Counted from the stretch's first letter, positions 21,514 to 32,351 are shown. The stretch: 64,000 bases of DNA from Anthracocystis setariae (GCA_928724745.1 CAKMXJ010000018.1:496001-560000), one strand, 5' to 3'. Numbers and translations are program-made. Notes: generated from the letters alone by a model not told the origin.

Positions 21514-23674
21514 GCTCGAGCTCGTCCGCGTCTGTTTGGGGAGTTGGGATTGATTTATCGTCAGCCTTCGTAGCATCTTTGTTTTCTTCATCGCAATCAT
21601 AAGTTCAAGTCTGTAACCACCATCGAGCTCGTTGCATCGTCCAGTTGGCTTCACTTTGGGTTCTCTTTATGTGACGGCATCTTTATGTGACAATCCAGCG
21701 TGGCAAGCACATCGTGATCGTGCCGTCGCATGTCCGTGAAGAATTCGCACTCGCGCTGATGGGTCTGCCGCATCAGAAGCGATTTCACTCACACAAAGGG
21801 ACGTGCTAAGTGTGCGCGGCGGTCAGATTTGAGTGACGCAAAGTTGTTCAGCGGAAAAAAATGAGCCTGGACATGCGTCAAGCAGACAAAGCTGTGAAGA
21901 TGCACGGTGGCGTTGGAAACGGTCATGTGCTGACGAGGTCACATCCTCGAATCCGTATGCATTCCACTCGGTCAGAGCCAGCGAACCATGCTGATTGACG
22001 TATGATTGATACAAAGCTACCGTACTGTATGCAAGCCAGGCCAGGTCCCTCTCCGAACGGACGGAAGTCGCCAATAAATAATGGACATGTCCCAGAGCTA
22101 CTGCAAGAGCACAGACCATGAATGCAACGATTGCATCGATTTGCTCCTGTCACTGCTACTCGGGCCATCCGATAGCTGAGAGGTCCATACACAGTAATTC
22201 CTCTGTCTTCCGCCATTTGGGCCCTGCAGAGTAATATATATATATTTTTTGTCGCTAACTGTCAGCGCAAAAAGAGTGCGCTCGCACCTCCTCTGTGTTC
22301 CAGTCACACGGTAACAGGGTCCAATTGCGTGTGTTGTTCTCGCGTAAAGATCAACACAGCCGGCCGTTTTCTTTCGGATTGGTGCCAGATGGCAAGCCTG
22401 AGCTGAAGTAGCTGCTGGCTCAGCCGATTGCTAGGCCTCCGCAATCATCAGTCAGCTCAGCCCAGCTCAGCTCAGCTGCACTCACCTCTCCGTTCACTTC
22501 AGCTAAGTTCAGCTACGCCGTTGGGGTCTCAACCCGAAGATCTCGCGGCAGGGCATGTCTCTCTGTCTTTGCAACAGCTCTGAGCATCGGCACGCTTCCG
22601 AAAGTCAGATAGGTGGTGGGCTGGCGCGCCACATCGCCCGACCAACTTTGCGCAGTAGCAGCAGCAGCAGCTGCTGCTAACTCAAATGAGACACACAGGA
22701 AGTTCCGCGTGATTCATTAACCCACTTCGAGCCTCCCTTTCCGCACTCTGGTGCCTTTCTCTTCCTCTTACGGTACGTGCGGAACCACAGATGCAAGGCA
22801 ATGGTGCCGGAACGCAGGTCGCAAGGACCGAAACCCATAAAGGGGGGACATCTTCGAATAGGCAGATCACGTCGCCCCCTCCGATCGGCTTGTGTCTAGC
22901 AGTTGGACGCTGTCACTCGATCATTCTGCCTCGACCCACACCATCTACCTCCCAGGCTGGCCGCTGGACATCGAGTTCGTGTCGCAGGTCATTTCGCCAG
23001 GGTGAACCCCATTCGTACCAAGCTTCGAGAGCAGCAAGAGGCGTCTACTTCATTTAGGGCGCCGGTTCCAACCTTAGGTTTTTTTGGCGTTTTGAGCGTG
23101 GACAAGGTTTGGCGGCATCGGTCATCTTCCAGATTTCAGCTTCAAATCACAACAAAGAGCCAACTTTTCACATCAAGCCAGACCCACCAACCAGGCGATT
23201 CCGACTGACGTCCCACACATCGACAATATCTGACAGAGGCAGTCGAAAGGTGTCGGTCAAGTGGCTTGAGCGCATTTCGTCCAGCCTCTTGCCTTCCGAC
23301 TTTCATCCTACCATCGATCTGTCTTGATCACGGCTCCCAGTCCCTCGCATTCACTTCTTTTCCAGCTGCTATCCGCTCGCACCTGGTCGAGTTCTATAGG
23401 CCACAGCGTGCAGCATCGATAGTGCATCAAGCCTTTTCTATCTCTGATCCAGCATCCGCCAGACCCCATCGTATCTTCTGAAAGCTGTTTTTTCTTTCGC
23501 GAGTGACCAGCTCGAGGCTGATGGGCCTGAACTTGTCAGGTCATCGAGAGCGGCAACGACAACCAAAGCAACAGGTCTGTCCTGGTCAACATCGGTTGAA
23601 GGCTGAGATTCATCCGCCCAGAGTTTCACAGAGGCGGGGTGCTGAAAGTCTCTACCTCATCGAAGCGATTCGTC
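21514..23674. other. 2.2-kb intergenic region with AGCTCAGC-rich segment
   Basis: No supported gene. It contains TACTGTA at 22023-22029, an alternating AT tract (22229-22246), an AGCT/CAGC-rich segment (22397-22518) and an inverted repeat built of GCAGCAGC and GCTGCTGC near 22656-22679. The segment 23000-23674 may be the leader of the 930-aa gene, since short frames there stop repeatedly. Confidence 0.45.
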
Positions 23675-26467
23675 ATGGACCCCGTCGCCATGCGTACTCC
23701 TGGACTAACAGGCGTGTCCAGCTCCGAATCCCCACGCCTTATGTCCAGTGAACCCTCGCAAAGTATCTTAGCTGGAGATACCGTGGTAGGTTCCGTAGAA
23801 GGATCTCATCTTGGAGCCCATCACAGCGAAAATCCTTCCAACAAGGATATCCAAACCTCTCGCGACGAAAAGCTGAATCAAAGTCCTCTGTTTCGGGAAG
23901 AAAAGCAAAATACCGGCGAGTTCCTTCCCGGCCTCGACCAAATTCCGGAGCTTGCATCAATGGAAGCCGTACCCGCGATTCGACAAGCTCTTGCTTCTCC
24001 GGCGGCCGAAAGGGAGGAGCCGTCCGCGCTGGGCTGTACGTCCCCTCGAGATGGCAACGAGAACGGCAACGATCAAGCTGCTGAGCCTGGCCAGGATTTG
24101 ACAAGCTCGAGCCGGCCTCCAGCTGCAGGTCGAGAACCCAGGATGGAAGTAGCATCACCTGCCTCTTCCTCAGAGGACGCGCCAGGCTCGGACTACGACG
24201 ATTTCGAAGACCATCAACATGCACAGGAACACTCTCCGCCTACGGAGCCCCAGATGGAACCAGGAATCGAACAGTCCGTGCTTCTGCGAATGCCCTTGCA
24301 GACTGTCTGTAACAATGCCAAAGACCTGGAGCCCGGAGAGGCGCAAGAAGCGCATCGTCAGGACAAGGACGACCGTACCGATGCAGCCTCCGCACCGAGG
24401 TCGCACGACCTTGAGGTTCCACAGTCAACTCCAGTCTGGCTCTCGGAACTCGCCGCTCCAACGGTCAGCAAAGAGCCAAGTCCCGAACGTACTCCTGAAA
24501 GCAACGGTATCTCTTCCGCGGGTAGGGAAGGTATGAGTCTGAGGATCTCGGAGCTATCGGACGAAATGGAAGAGGATGCCGCAGACCCAGGCGAGAAAGA
24601 GCAGGCTTGCCAGAAGCTCCAAGATAGTCGACGATCCAATTCACCGCCGACATCTCCTCACCTCGACGAGATAGCTCATTCAGCACAACGAGCCAATCCC
24701 AGAACGCCCATTCGCCCCAAGGACGAAGATGACCGCTTACCTGCAAAAAAGATGAAGTTTGACGATGCAACGAATCCTCCTGAGGAAGACGCGTCTCCTG
24801 CAAACGAGCCTTCTCCTTTGGGCCAGAGCAAGCCATCGCCGAAAAAGTCCGCTGCCCAGCCGAAAGCAGCCCCGAAGCCAAAGGTAACAAAAGCAAAAGG
24901 CAAGAAGGCTGCAGGGGTGACGACTGGCTCTTCAGCCGTAGCTGATATGGACAAGCAGCAGGGTTCCGATCCGACTTTGAAGCTGGATGCATCATCCGAA
25001 ACAGGTCCGTCTGAACCAGGGAAGGTACATGGAGCATCATCGCTTGCGGAGACGAACGCGGGTGGCCCTAGGGGCTTGCAGGCATCAGAGACGCGGTCAG
25101 GCACAGAAAAAGCAAGGTCAAAGCCTAGATCAAGGGCGGCCACCAAGGCCAAGGGAAAAGAAGTGGATCCAATCTGGGTGCCCACTATAGCATTGGAAAG
25201 TGTTCCGATCGACGAGATGACGGCTGCGCAAAGGCAAGGACCTGTTCCAAAGTCCTCTTCAGGACGTACCAAAGCCAAGAAAGGGAAAGGTCCTGTAGCC
25301 AGATTGATGCCTGCTCAAGCAGATGGAGCGGTCTCGGAGCTCGAGCTCGAGCCTTCCCAGCAGAAGACTACCGGCGCCCCGTCAGCAACTGATCCGCAAT
25401 CTTCGTCGACAACTCAGCACGGTGAAGCTACAAATCAAGGCCCACCTCCCCAGCAAGAAGACCATTGGAGGTCGGAACAGCGACAGGCTGCAAATGTCGC
25501 TCAGCATCAGCAGCTGCCAGGCACTGGGAGATACACACACACGAGCATCTTTTCGTCCATGCCTCCGCCGATGTACCCAGCGCAAGCTTACTATCCCACT
25601 CGTGCGCAACAAGCGGCTCAGCAGCAGGGCAGTGGGTTGAGCTTCCTAACGAATGCAGCGACTTTGTTGCACTCCGACACGCGATGGTCCGAATCGACTA
25701 TCGGCAGGGCTGGCTCACCCTCATCCAGCTACGATGATGCTGCTGAATCCACGAGCCCAGCTGCGCACACCAGTGGTAGCGTTGCCGGTGACGCACAAGC
25801 GGAATGTTCCAGGGCTTCTGAGCGTTCGACATCGATGTCCAATGCCGAGATCAATCCGCTCTTTGTCCCTCCCGGCTGGAGATATCCGAGCTTCGATATC
25901 ATCGATCCGGACACACTTATGACCACGCTACGAGAAAGGACGGTTTGGACGTTTTGGGACTGCTATTTCCCGCTGGGCTGTCGCGATCAAGATCTCGTGA
26001 TCATGTCGAACGACGGCGTCGCTTTCCCTTGCGCTGCCTGGAATCCGTGCCTTTTCTCGTCGATCCTGAAGCGGGTCATACAGAATCCTTCACCGGAAAT
26101 CCGCCAAATCCTCTCGCGGGGTTCGGAACAGAACCGCAAAATCATTGGCTACCAGCCTGTCCCCTGCATCATGGTCGATGAGACTTGGCACGCCACCAAC
26201 TTTTTGCTGTCGTTCCTGCATCCGATTCCCACCATTTTTTTGCCCGATCGGCTTACGTGTCGATTGATCTACGAGGTAGGCATGCGCTATGGCGTCGAAA
26301 GGGCGGTGCAAGCGGCGAGTCATCGCATAGCTCAGATTGAAGACGACGACACTTGCGCCGCGACCAAGAGCGAACGGAGTAGGGGCAAGGGCAAAGGTAA
26401 GGCAATGGCCAGAACTAGTCACGATGAAGCCGCCAGAGGTTTACCCGACAGCGCTGCTCAAGGGTAG
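23675..26467 (+). CDS. Large disordered protein with C-terminal BTB/POZ-like region
   Basis: 930 aa with no intron. Residues 1 to about 730 are low-complexity and rich in Ser, Pro, Glu and Gln, with basic nuclear-type clusters: PAKKMKFDD, KPKVTKAKGKKA and TKAKKGKG. From about 735 on it is folded: FVPPGWRYPSFDIIDPD, then DLVIMSNDGVAFPCAAWNPCLFSSIL, then ILPDRL-type text and LIYEVGMRYGVERAV, which follows the pattern of basidiomycete BTB/POZ-like domains (DVVIRSSDG...F..HR..L...S..F; LL.FLYP; A..Y). The tail is basic (RSRGKGKGKAMAR). A nuclear or chromatin-associated adaptor is plausible but unproven. The first in-frame ATG was used. Confidence 0.75.
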   Translation: MDPVAMRTPGLTGVSSSESPRLMSSEPSQSILAGDTVVGSVEGSHLGAHHSENPSNKDIQTSRDEKLNQSPLFREEKQNTGEFLPGLDQIPELASMEAVPAIRQALASPAAEREEPSALGCTSPRDGNENGNDQAAEPGQDLTSSSRPPAAGREPRMEVASPASSSEDAPGSDYDDFEDHQHAQEHSPPTEPQMEPGIEQSVLLRMPLQTVCNNAKDLEPGEAQEAHRQDKDDRTDAASAPRSHDLEVPQSTPVWLSELAAPTVSKEPSPERTPESNGISSAGREGMSLRISELSDEMEEDAADPGEKEQACQKLQDSRRSNSPPTSPHLDEIAHSAQRANPRTPIRPKDEDDRLPAKKMKFDDATNPPEEDASPANEPSPLGQSKPSPKKSAAQPKAAPKPKVTKAKGKKAAGVTTGSSAVADMDKQQGSDPTLKLDASSETGPSEPGKVHGASSLAETNAGGPRGLQASETRSGTEKARSKPRSRAATKAKGKEVDPIWVPTIALESVPIDEMTAAQRQGPVPKSSSGRTKAKKGKGPVARLMPAQADGAVSELELEPSQQKTTGAPSATDPQSSSTTQHGEATNQGPPPQQEDHWRSEQRQAANVAQHQQLPGTGRYTHTSIFSSMPPPMYPAQAYYPTRAQQAAQQQGSGLSFLTNAATLLHSDTRWSESTIGRAGSPSSSYDDAAESTSPAAHTSGSVAGDAQAECSRASERSTSMSNAEINPLFVPPGWRYPSFDIIDPDTLMTTLRERTVWTFWDCYFPLGCRDQDLVIMSNDGVAFPCAAWNPCLFSSILKRVIQNPSPEIRQILSRGSEQNRKIIGYQPVPCIMVDETWHATNFLLSFLHPIPTIFLPDRLTCRLIYEVGMRYGVERAVQAASHRIAQIEDDDTCAATKSERSRGKGKGKAMARTSHDEAARGLPDSAAQG

Positions 26468-26647
26468 TAGCGGCTGAAACACCCCCCCACCACCGTCTGC
26501 GTCACATGACGCGGCTTGTCACGACAACAAAGCACACCCTCAGGCATTCAGTAATTGACTCGTTCACAAAGTATCCCCGGGGGGGGGCCCAACAAATCCG
26601 ATTCCAAATGTTGTGATTCTCGCTAATTCGATCAAACTTACTGTACT
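26468..26647. other. Short convergent gap with C and G homopolymers
   Basis: 180 bp between two convergent stops. It holds runs CCCCCCC (26482-26488) and GGGGGGGGG near 26579-26587, and TACTGTA at 26639-26645 on the VWA8 side. Confidence 0.5.
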
Positions 26648-29600
26648 CTAAGAACCCTGAACGGCACTGGTGAGGATATTGCTGAGGATCCTAGGAATGT
26701 GCTTTGTCTCGCTGGCGACGTGGGTCTGTGTCGGCAGCTGTTTCGCCAGATGCAAAGCCTCTTGACCTTTGTCGATGAAGATGAGGCTTGTTTTCACTTT
26801 GGCGTCGAGTCGGAGTAGGGTGGCTAGGCGGTGGTGCGTGATGCCGTATCTGCTGAGGTTGGCGTCGCTGAGGGCGATGACAAAGTAATCGTCCATGGGG
26901 TTGGGGTCGATGTCGGTTGCAAGCGCGGGTTTGACTTGGCGGATGCTTTTTTCGATGCACGGCAGCGTGTTGTCGCCGCTGTCGCAGTACTGGGTGTGCG
27001 AGACGATGGCGCGCAGGATTCGGTACATGTCGCCGTCGGATTTGGGCATGGCTCCGACATTGACGAGAGGGATCATATCTTCGTCTCCACTATGACCCAC
27101 CATGTCGATGGCGAAGCGTTGATCGGCTTCTTCGACGCGGCTGAAGGCTTGCATGACCATCAACGCCACCTCAAGCTGGCGTTGGAGTCGACCGTCGAAC
27201 TGCATGTGATACATGGATGCAGACAGATCCAGAACGATTCGGATCCTCTTAGGCTTGACTTGAGGTGCGCCAGGATCCGGAGGCATCTCGGCGCGACGTT
27301 TGAAGATGCCACGTTCTCCCGCCAGCCCTTCGCTCAGACGACGCTCGTCGAGTTCTCCCTCCTGCTGGCGTGTCAACCACGATCGCTCATGCCTATTTGC
27401 CTTGAGATCGTTGAGCATGTTGCTCAAATGTTGCACCTGCGACGCTACCTTCTGCTTCATCTCGTGCAAATTCACCGCCTCATGAGGCTGCATCCCGTTC
27501 TTCCTCAACTCCTTCTCCAACGCTTCCCTCGCCATCTCCCGCGCTTGCTTCTTCAGATGCTCAGGAACGTCGTTCTTGAGCTCCTTGCTGATTTGATGAA
27601 TCTTATGCCCCGTATACTGCCTACCATACCCACCCCTACCTCCGAGACCCATAGTGTCTCGACCCCCCGTACCGCCTTTCCACGTGTTACCCCCAACATG
27701 CGGCTGATTATCCTTATCGACCTTGCCTTCCTTGGGCTTGTCGAGGCCAGTGTCGCGCCCCGCTTTCTTCGGATCAAAGTCTTCTTTACCCGGCTTGAAC
27801 TCGACCTTGAGTGGATTCTTTTCGGCTTCACGAAGACGCTCCAGGTCCTGCTGACGGAGAACCTCAAGACTGAGCTCTTCGATGGGCAGATTGCGTTTGC
27901 GCAAAGTCTCCAGCACCCATCGGATCGATTCGGGCCGGTGGAGGTCGAACGCAAGCGTGTTGAGCAACACTGAAGAGAGCGACTCGTCGGGATACTTCTG
28001 CATGTGAGCCACAATGTGCAGCAACTCTCGGAGCGAATAGGGATGGTTGATCAGCCCAGCTTCGAACCCAGCTCTCAAGTCATGGAAAGCAAGATCTAGA
28101 CGACGAAGCAGGTCCACATCAACATCGGGAGCTGCGGCCTTGAGCACTCTAACCTCCGATTCAACGTCCGGGTTGGCAACGGCGTAGCAGGAGAAACCTT
28201 CACCGATGACTTCGATGAAATTATTGCCGAAGAAGGGCCAGCCGGGACGGTTGCTGAGCAGGATGAGGCGGAAATCGGGATGAACGAGGATATCTTCGCT
28301 CATCATCTCGCCTCTGGCAATGCGGGCGCGTTCACCGACCTTGGCGGGACGGATTCGACGTCCGTCGGGAAGACTGAGCTCTCCCCGTTCCGCCAACGAC
28401 TTGAATACGGCAGAGACGGCGGTGGAGCACTTATCGGCCTCATCCACAACGAGGATACGGCCGAGTTTGACAGCGCGGACTAGAGGCGAGTCGTAGTAGT
28501 GAATTTGACCCTTCTCGAGCGCGATTTGCTGGAGCAGACCAGCAACGGTGGAATCACGGTTCATCTGAATGTACTCGCGTGGACGGCCCAGAAGCTCGAG
28601 GGTACGATCGATGATCTTATTCTTACCCGTGCCTTGCGAGCCCATGAGAAGGAGATGCTCGTTCAGCAGCACGAGATCTTCAGAGAACGAGCGGATGAGC
28701 GCACTCTGCTGGGCATTGTTGTGGAAGCTACCACCAAGATCAGGGATGAGCGTCTTGCCTTCAGGGTCGAGCCTGTTTGCATCGTAACGTGGGATCGAAC
28801 GAACCGGGTATTCGCGATCTGAACCGTCAGAGGCGGCAAAGTCGAGCGTTCCTGCCCCCTTGCCACTGACAGGGAGTTTGACTTCAGGGTCACCGATCCA
28901 GAGACGGGGCACGAATTGGAAGGCACCCTCCGTTCCAGGCTTGAAGATGCCACACTCTGAAAGCAGGTTGGCGATCACTTCACGGACGGTGATGGGAAGG
29001 AAGTCGACGAGGAGACTGCGCCAGATAAGACCGTGGACGTCGCAATCTTCCTGCCACGTGGCAAGGCGGGCGGCCATGCGAATCACTTGGCGCGTTCCGA
29101 GTCTGCGTGACTTGGCGAGACCAAGGTTGGGATCAGCGCTAAGGGCGCGGTACTTGTTGACAAAGTCCAAGAGACGCTTCATATCTGAAGTAGGCTCGTT
29201 CAGACCCACCCGCGTCAAAACAATGTGACGCTCCTCGTCCTCGTCCATGGCGCGAGTGCTGCAAACAGCAAAAAGAGTACTCGCTTCCTCGTCGAGCCAT
29301 CCGGTTGCCTTGGATGCGGTGGCCACAACACGAAAAGTGGGCTGAATGGGCACGATCTCGCCGGGAGCGATGTGCTTGCCCGCTGGTGTGGCATTGTGAG
29401 GGCTTGCGTTGGCAACATCGGCTTCGGTCATACGAGCGCCGTTCCAGAGCTCCAGTTCGCGGTCTTGCAGAAGACGGGACAAACTGCCGAGAGTGGGACC
29501 GAGGACGTCGACGCCAGCAAGATGAATAAGTTTGCCTTGCATCGCACCGCGCACAAGAGGAGCCGGCTCCCAGGTAGTGCTTCCATCCTTGGCGGTAGAT

Positions 29601-31462
29601 CGGCGCATCAGCAGCTCGCCACCACCGAGATCCTTCCACAGCCAAACCGACTCGAAAGCGTACCCCAAAGTGGCAGCCATGAGTCCAATACAGGTGGTGG
29701 TGGACGACGAGGGCTGGTGAGCAGCTGCAGCTAGCGGATCCGACGTCGAGGCGGCGTCAGGCTTGTCCGGCTTGAGCGCTTTGTTGGCCGGTACGAGACA
29801 GATGTCGCGACCGAGCGCATGAAGTTGGATCAATCGGCTATAGATGGACAGAACTCGAGGAGTCACAATGAGCTGCTGGCCAAGAAAAGAAGTATCGCCG
29901 AGTCGAGGCACCGGTGCCAGGTCTAAAGCACCGCAAGGGGCTTCGATGGTAACGTTGGGCGCAGCGCCTCCAACGTGTGCAAAGGCGACCTTGGCGCTTG
30001 TAGGTGAGACTCGCTCGATGCTATCTACAAGATAGCCCATGAAGCCTGTAGCCGCCAGAGTGTCCTGGTCGGCACCCTCACCCTGCTGCTCGTGAATTTG
30101 AAGCTGGGAGAGAAGCGAGTCGAGCGTCTTGCGCTTCTCCTGATCAAGTCCGAACACCTGAGGGTATGCGGAGCTGAGCAGGGCCAGAGTGGACGCGCTG
30201 GTCTCGACTTTTTGAATCTCTGTGGGTGATTCTCGTGGCCACTTGGGAAGCAAAGGATCATCCTCATCGAACGCGAGCTTGACGAGCGCCTCGGTGGGCG
30301 GGAAAGTACTGACGATGTCGGTCAAAAGCGGCAAGGCAGTGGTCGGGAGGTTGGGAAGCCTCGAGGTTGGTGGAATGACATCGTTGCCTTTAGCCAGGGT
30401 GGTGTGGTAACGAAGGAGGGCTGCCCACTGGCTCCATCTCGAACGGAGCTGTTCTGCTTTGTCTGGGAGATTCTCAGGAAGGGGCACCGTGGACTGCACC
30501 GAGCCTTCGATCCAGCGCGCTTGAAAACGAGAACGGAAAGGCGGATCCAAGGGGTATCCACGGTAGGGTGGTACGGGTACGCCTGTAGCAATGACACGGA
30601 AGTTGGGATGAACAGGGATGAAGCGACTGGAACGCCCGCTTTTGAGCTGACCTTCCTCCTGACGGAAGGCTTCGAGCTTTTCGGCAGGGATCAAGTGGCG
30701 ACCATCCGCAAGATTCTGTTCGCGATTCTCGAGGATATTGTTGATGATGGGAGTGACACCTCGCTCGGCCTTTTCAACACCTTCAAGAATCAGAAGATGG
30801 CCGTTCTTCATCGCGCGAATGACGGGACCATCTTCGAAGACAAGGTTTCCGCCCGCGGACAAACTCCTCGTCTGAAGCAGCTCGGCTTCGCCAACATCTC
30901 GGTGGAACGAAACGTATTCGAAGGGAAGCTGAATCAAGGCAGCAAAGGTGAGACAAAGCCTGCGGGCGTATGGACCGGGAGGAGAGAGGAGGAAGACATC
31001 CTGGCCGAGCTGCCACTTCTTGGCGAGGAACTCGAGGTGCTCGAGGGCGATCGGATCATCTAGATTGAGGAGCAGTCGTTCCGAGGGAAGGCGTTCGGGT
31101 AAGTTGGGCTTGAAGACAGGGATGGCAACGTTGGGACCCAGAGTGAACGTCCCGAGCTTCTCACGATCATCAACGAAAGCCTCTTGACTGGGCAAGGGGC
31201 GTGGCGATTGCGAAGATGTGGAAGTGGTGATAGGCTTGACAGGCTGGACGTGACGACCAATCGCCTCGATCCTGCGCCTGCCGGACGACGAAGAGTTGGC
31301 ATCGTCAGCCATGACGTTCGAGGGTTTGCACTTGAACAGCACCGGTCGATGATGGGATAAGTGGTGTAGTGGACGGTGGAGTGTGGCTCGTGGCGATGGA
31401 AAGGGGCTCGAGGGGAGACGAGGAAAGCTGCCAGTCGCACTTCTCGACAGCCAAAGTCGCAT
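26648..31462 (-). CDS. VWA8-type mitochondrial AAA ATPase with VWA domain
   Basis: A 1604-aa intron-free orthologue of von Willebrand factor A domain-containing protein 8. The N-terminus (MRLWLSRSATGSFPRLPSS) is a basic, acid-free mitochondrial presequence. Three AAA/MoxR-like modules follow. Module one (about 150-330) has a degenerate P-loop LLSPPGPYARR and ILEGVEKAERG. Module two (about 540-700) has lost its P-loop. Module three (about 930-1130) has intact Walker A GSQGTGKN and Walker B LVVDEADK. Next come the hallmark linker PHVGGNTWKGGTGGRD (about 1255) and a C-terminal VWA domain with DLSASMY as metal site (about 1410). VWA8 proteins lie on the matrix side of mitochondria; their exact role is open. 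The protein is about 300 residues shorter than animal VWA8, mostly between module three and the linker. Confidence 0.95.
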   Translation of the reverse strand: MRLWLSRSATGSFPRLPSSPFPSPRATLHRPLHHLSHHRPVLFKCKPSNVMADDANSSSSGRRRIEAIGRHVQPVKPITTSTSSQSPRPLPSQEAFVDDREKLGTFTLGPNVAIPVFKPNLPERLPSERLLLNLDDPIALEHLEFLAKKWQLGQDVFLLSPPGPYARRLCLTFAALIQLPFEYVSFHRDVGEAELLQTRSLSAGGNLVFEDGPVIRAMKNGHLLILEGVEKAERGVTPIINNILENREQNLADGRHLIPAEKLEAFRQEEGQLKSGRSSRFIPVHPNFRVIATGVPVPPYRGYPLDPPFRSRFQARWIEGSVQSTVPLPENLPDKAEQLRSRWSQWAALLRYHTTLAKGNDVIPPTSRLPNLPTTALPLLTDIVSTFPPTEALVKLAFDEDDPLLPKWPRESPTEIQKVETSASTLALLSSAYPQVFGLDQEKRKTLDSLLSQLQIHEQQGEGADQDTLAATGFMGYLVDSIERVSPTSAKVAFAHVGGAAPNVTIEAPCGALDLAPVPRLGDTSFLGQQLIVTPRVLSIYSRLIQLHALGRDICLVPANKALKPDKPDAASTSDPLAAAAHQPSSSTTTCIGLMAATLGYAFESVWLWKDLGGGELLMRRSTAKDGSTTWEPAPLVRGAMQGKLIHLAGVDVLGPTLGSLSRLLQDRELELWNGARMTEADVANASPHNATPAGKHIAPGEIVPIQPTFRVVATASKATGWLDEEASTLFAVCSTRAMDEDEERHIVLTRVGLNEPTSDMKRLLDFVNKYRALSADPNLGLAKSRRLGTRQVIRMAARLATWQEDCDVHGLIWRSLLVDFLPITVREVIANLLSECGIFKPGTEGAFQFVPRLWIGDPEVKLPVSGKGAGTLDFAASDGSDREYPVRSIPRYDANRLDPEGKTLIPDLGGSFHNNAQQSALIRSFSEDLVLLNEHLLLMGSQGTGKNKIIDRTLELLGRPREYIQMNRDSTVAGLLQQIALEKGQIHYYDSPLVRAVKLGRILVVDEADKCSTAVSAVFKSLAERGELSLPDGRRIRPAKVGERARIARGEMMSEDILVHPDFRLILLSNRPGWPFFGNNFIEVIGEGFSCYAVANPDVESEVRVLKAAAPDVDVDLLRRLDLAFHDLRAGFEAGLINHPYSLRELLHIVAHMQKYPDESLSSVLLNTLAFDLHRPESIRWVLETLRKRNLPIEELSLEVLRQQDLERLREAEKNPLKVEFKPGKEDFDPKKAGRDTGLDKPKEGKVDKDNQPHVGGNTWKGGTGGRDTMGLGGRGGYGRQYTGHKIHQISKELKNDVPEHLKKQAREMAREALEKELRKNGMQPHEAVNLHEMKQKVASQVQHLSNMLNDLKANRHERSWLTRQQEGELDERRLSEGLAGERGIFKRRAEMPPDPGAPQVKPKRIRIVLDLSASMYHMQFDGRLQRQLEVALMVMQAFSRVEEADQRFAIDMVGHSGDEDMIPLVNVGAMPKSDGDMYRILRAIVSHTQYCDSGDNTLPCIEKSIRQVKPALATDIDPNPMDDYFVIALSDANLSRYGITHHRLATLLRLDAKVKTSLIFIDKGQEALHLAKQLPTQTHVASETKHIPRILSNILTSAVQGS

Positions 31463-32048
31463 CGAAGCCAACGAGGCTTTCTTGACGCCGAGTGTAGAGC
31501 TGGCCTTAGATTTACGGTCACACGTCGGAGAGACAAAGTCTAGAGAGTAGAAGCCAAGATGAGACGACCACTTAGATGAGTGTCGAGTGATTGGTGGGAA
31601 CGAAGAAGCGGAAAGGACTACGGTCTGGAAATTGCAAAGCCGGCGAGCAAGGTCTGTACCACCACTCTAGTGCGGGGGAAGGCCTAGCTAAGCTGAGAAG
31701 ACAGCCAGCAGCAGTGATCCATGTTCGGCTATACTACTACTCTACTCTGCCACTACTAATCTCAGTTGCTCAAGTTCGTGAATTGACTTTCTCGATTGAC
31801 TTTCTTTGAGCCAACAATTCCGGTAATTCTCTCGCCGGATCCACCGGCTCACACGCTGCTATCAACGACGCTTTTCTATCTGCCCCAAGGTCCACGCTAT
31901 TCGTACTATCACAGTGTTTGACACTTTCCTCAGTTGCTCGCCCCATCATGGCTACTGTATGACGGCGAGGCGATGCATTCCACCCTCACCCTCTTCCGAC
32001 GGACGACAAAATGAACCGTCATAGAAGATGGCCACCAAGAAAAAAGAG
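31463..32048. other. VWA8 promoter side
   Basis: About 590 bp between the VWA8 start and the tRNA-Tyr 3' end. It contains one TACTGTA (31953-31959) and ACTACTACTACTCTACT-like text at 31732-31756. A stretch AAGAAAAAAGAG (32038-32048) on the + strand reads as CTCTTTTTTC on the tRNA strand and fits a Pol III terminator. No coding frame is supported. Confidence 0.55.
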
Positions 32049-32154
32049 TCCGGACAGCCGGAATCGAACCGGCGACCTATGGTGCTTTTCCGTTGATGCC
32101 GGATTAGGGTTTCCAATTACAAACCATCGCTACTTCCAACTGAGCTATGTCCGG
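32049..32154 (-). tRNA. tRNA-Tyr (anticodon GTA) with a 32-nt intron
   Basis: Read on the minus strand: acceptor stem CCGGACA pairs with TGTCCGG plus discriminator A, and the T-arm is GCCGG-TTCGATT-CCGGC. The anticodon stem ATGGT/ACCAT encloses the loop TTGTAAC, so the anticodon is GTA. An intron of 32 nt (32085-32116) interrupts one base 3' of the anticodon, the canonical position, as in nearly all eukaryotic tRNA-Tyr genes. The D-stem has only three clear pairs (GCT/AGC), within normal range. The mature length is 74 nt before CCA addition. A T-run follows the 3' end on the same strand. Confidence 0.95.
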
Positions 32155-32351
32155 CCGGACTGGTGGAGGTGGTAACGTCAAATGCTAATATAATCTGCTT
32201 GCACATACTGGGCTCTCCGTTCGCATTCTCCAGCTTCCACACAAGGATGGACACCGTCCAGATCTAGCCAGCTTGCAATTGATATAAGTTCCTTCCGTTC
32301 TAAAGGAGACTGCAAAGATAGTGAATGCATGATCCGATCGCATATGTATAT

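Noticed and set aside
26831..27973. 380-codon ORF on the + strand inside VWA8
   Set aside because: Lies opposite the conserved VWA and linker region of a clearly identified gene.
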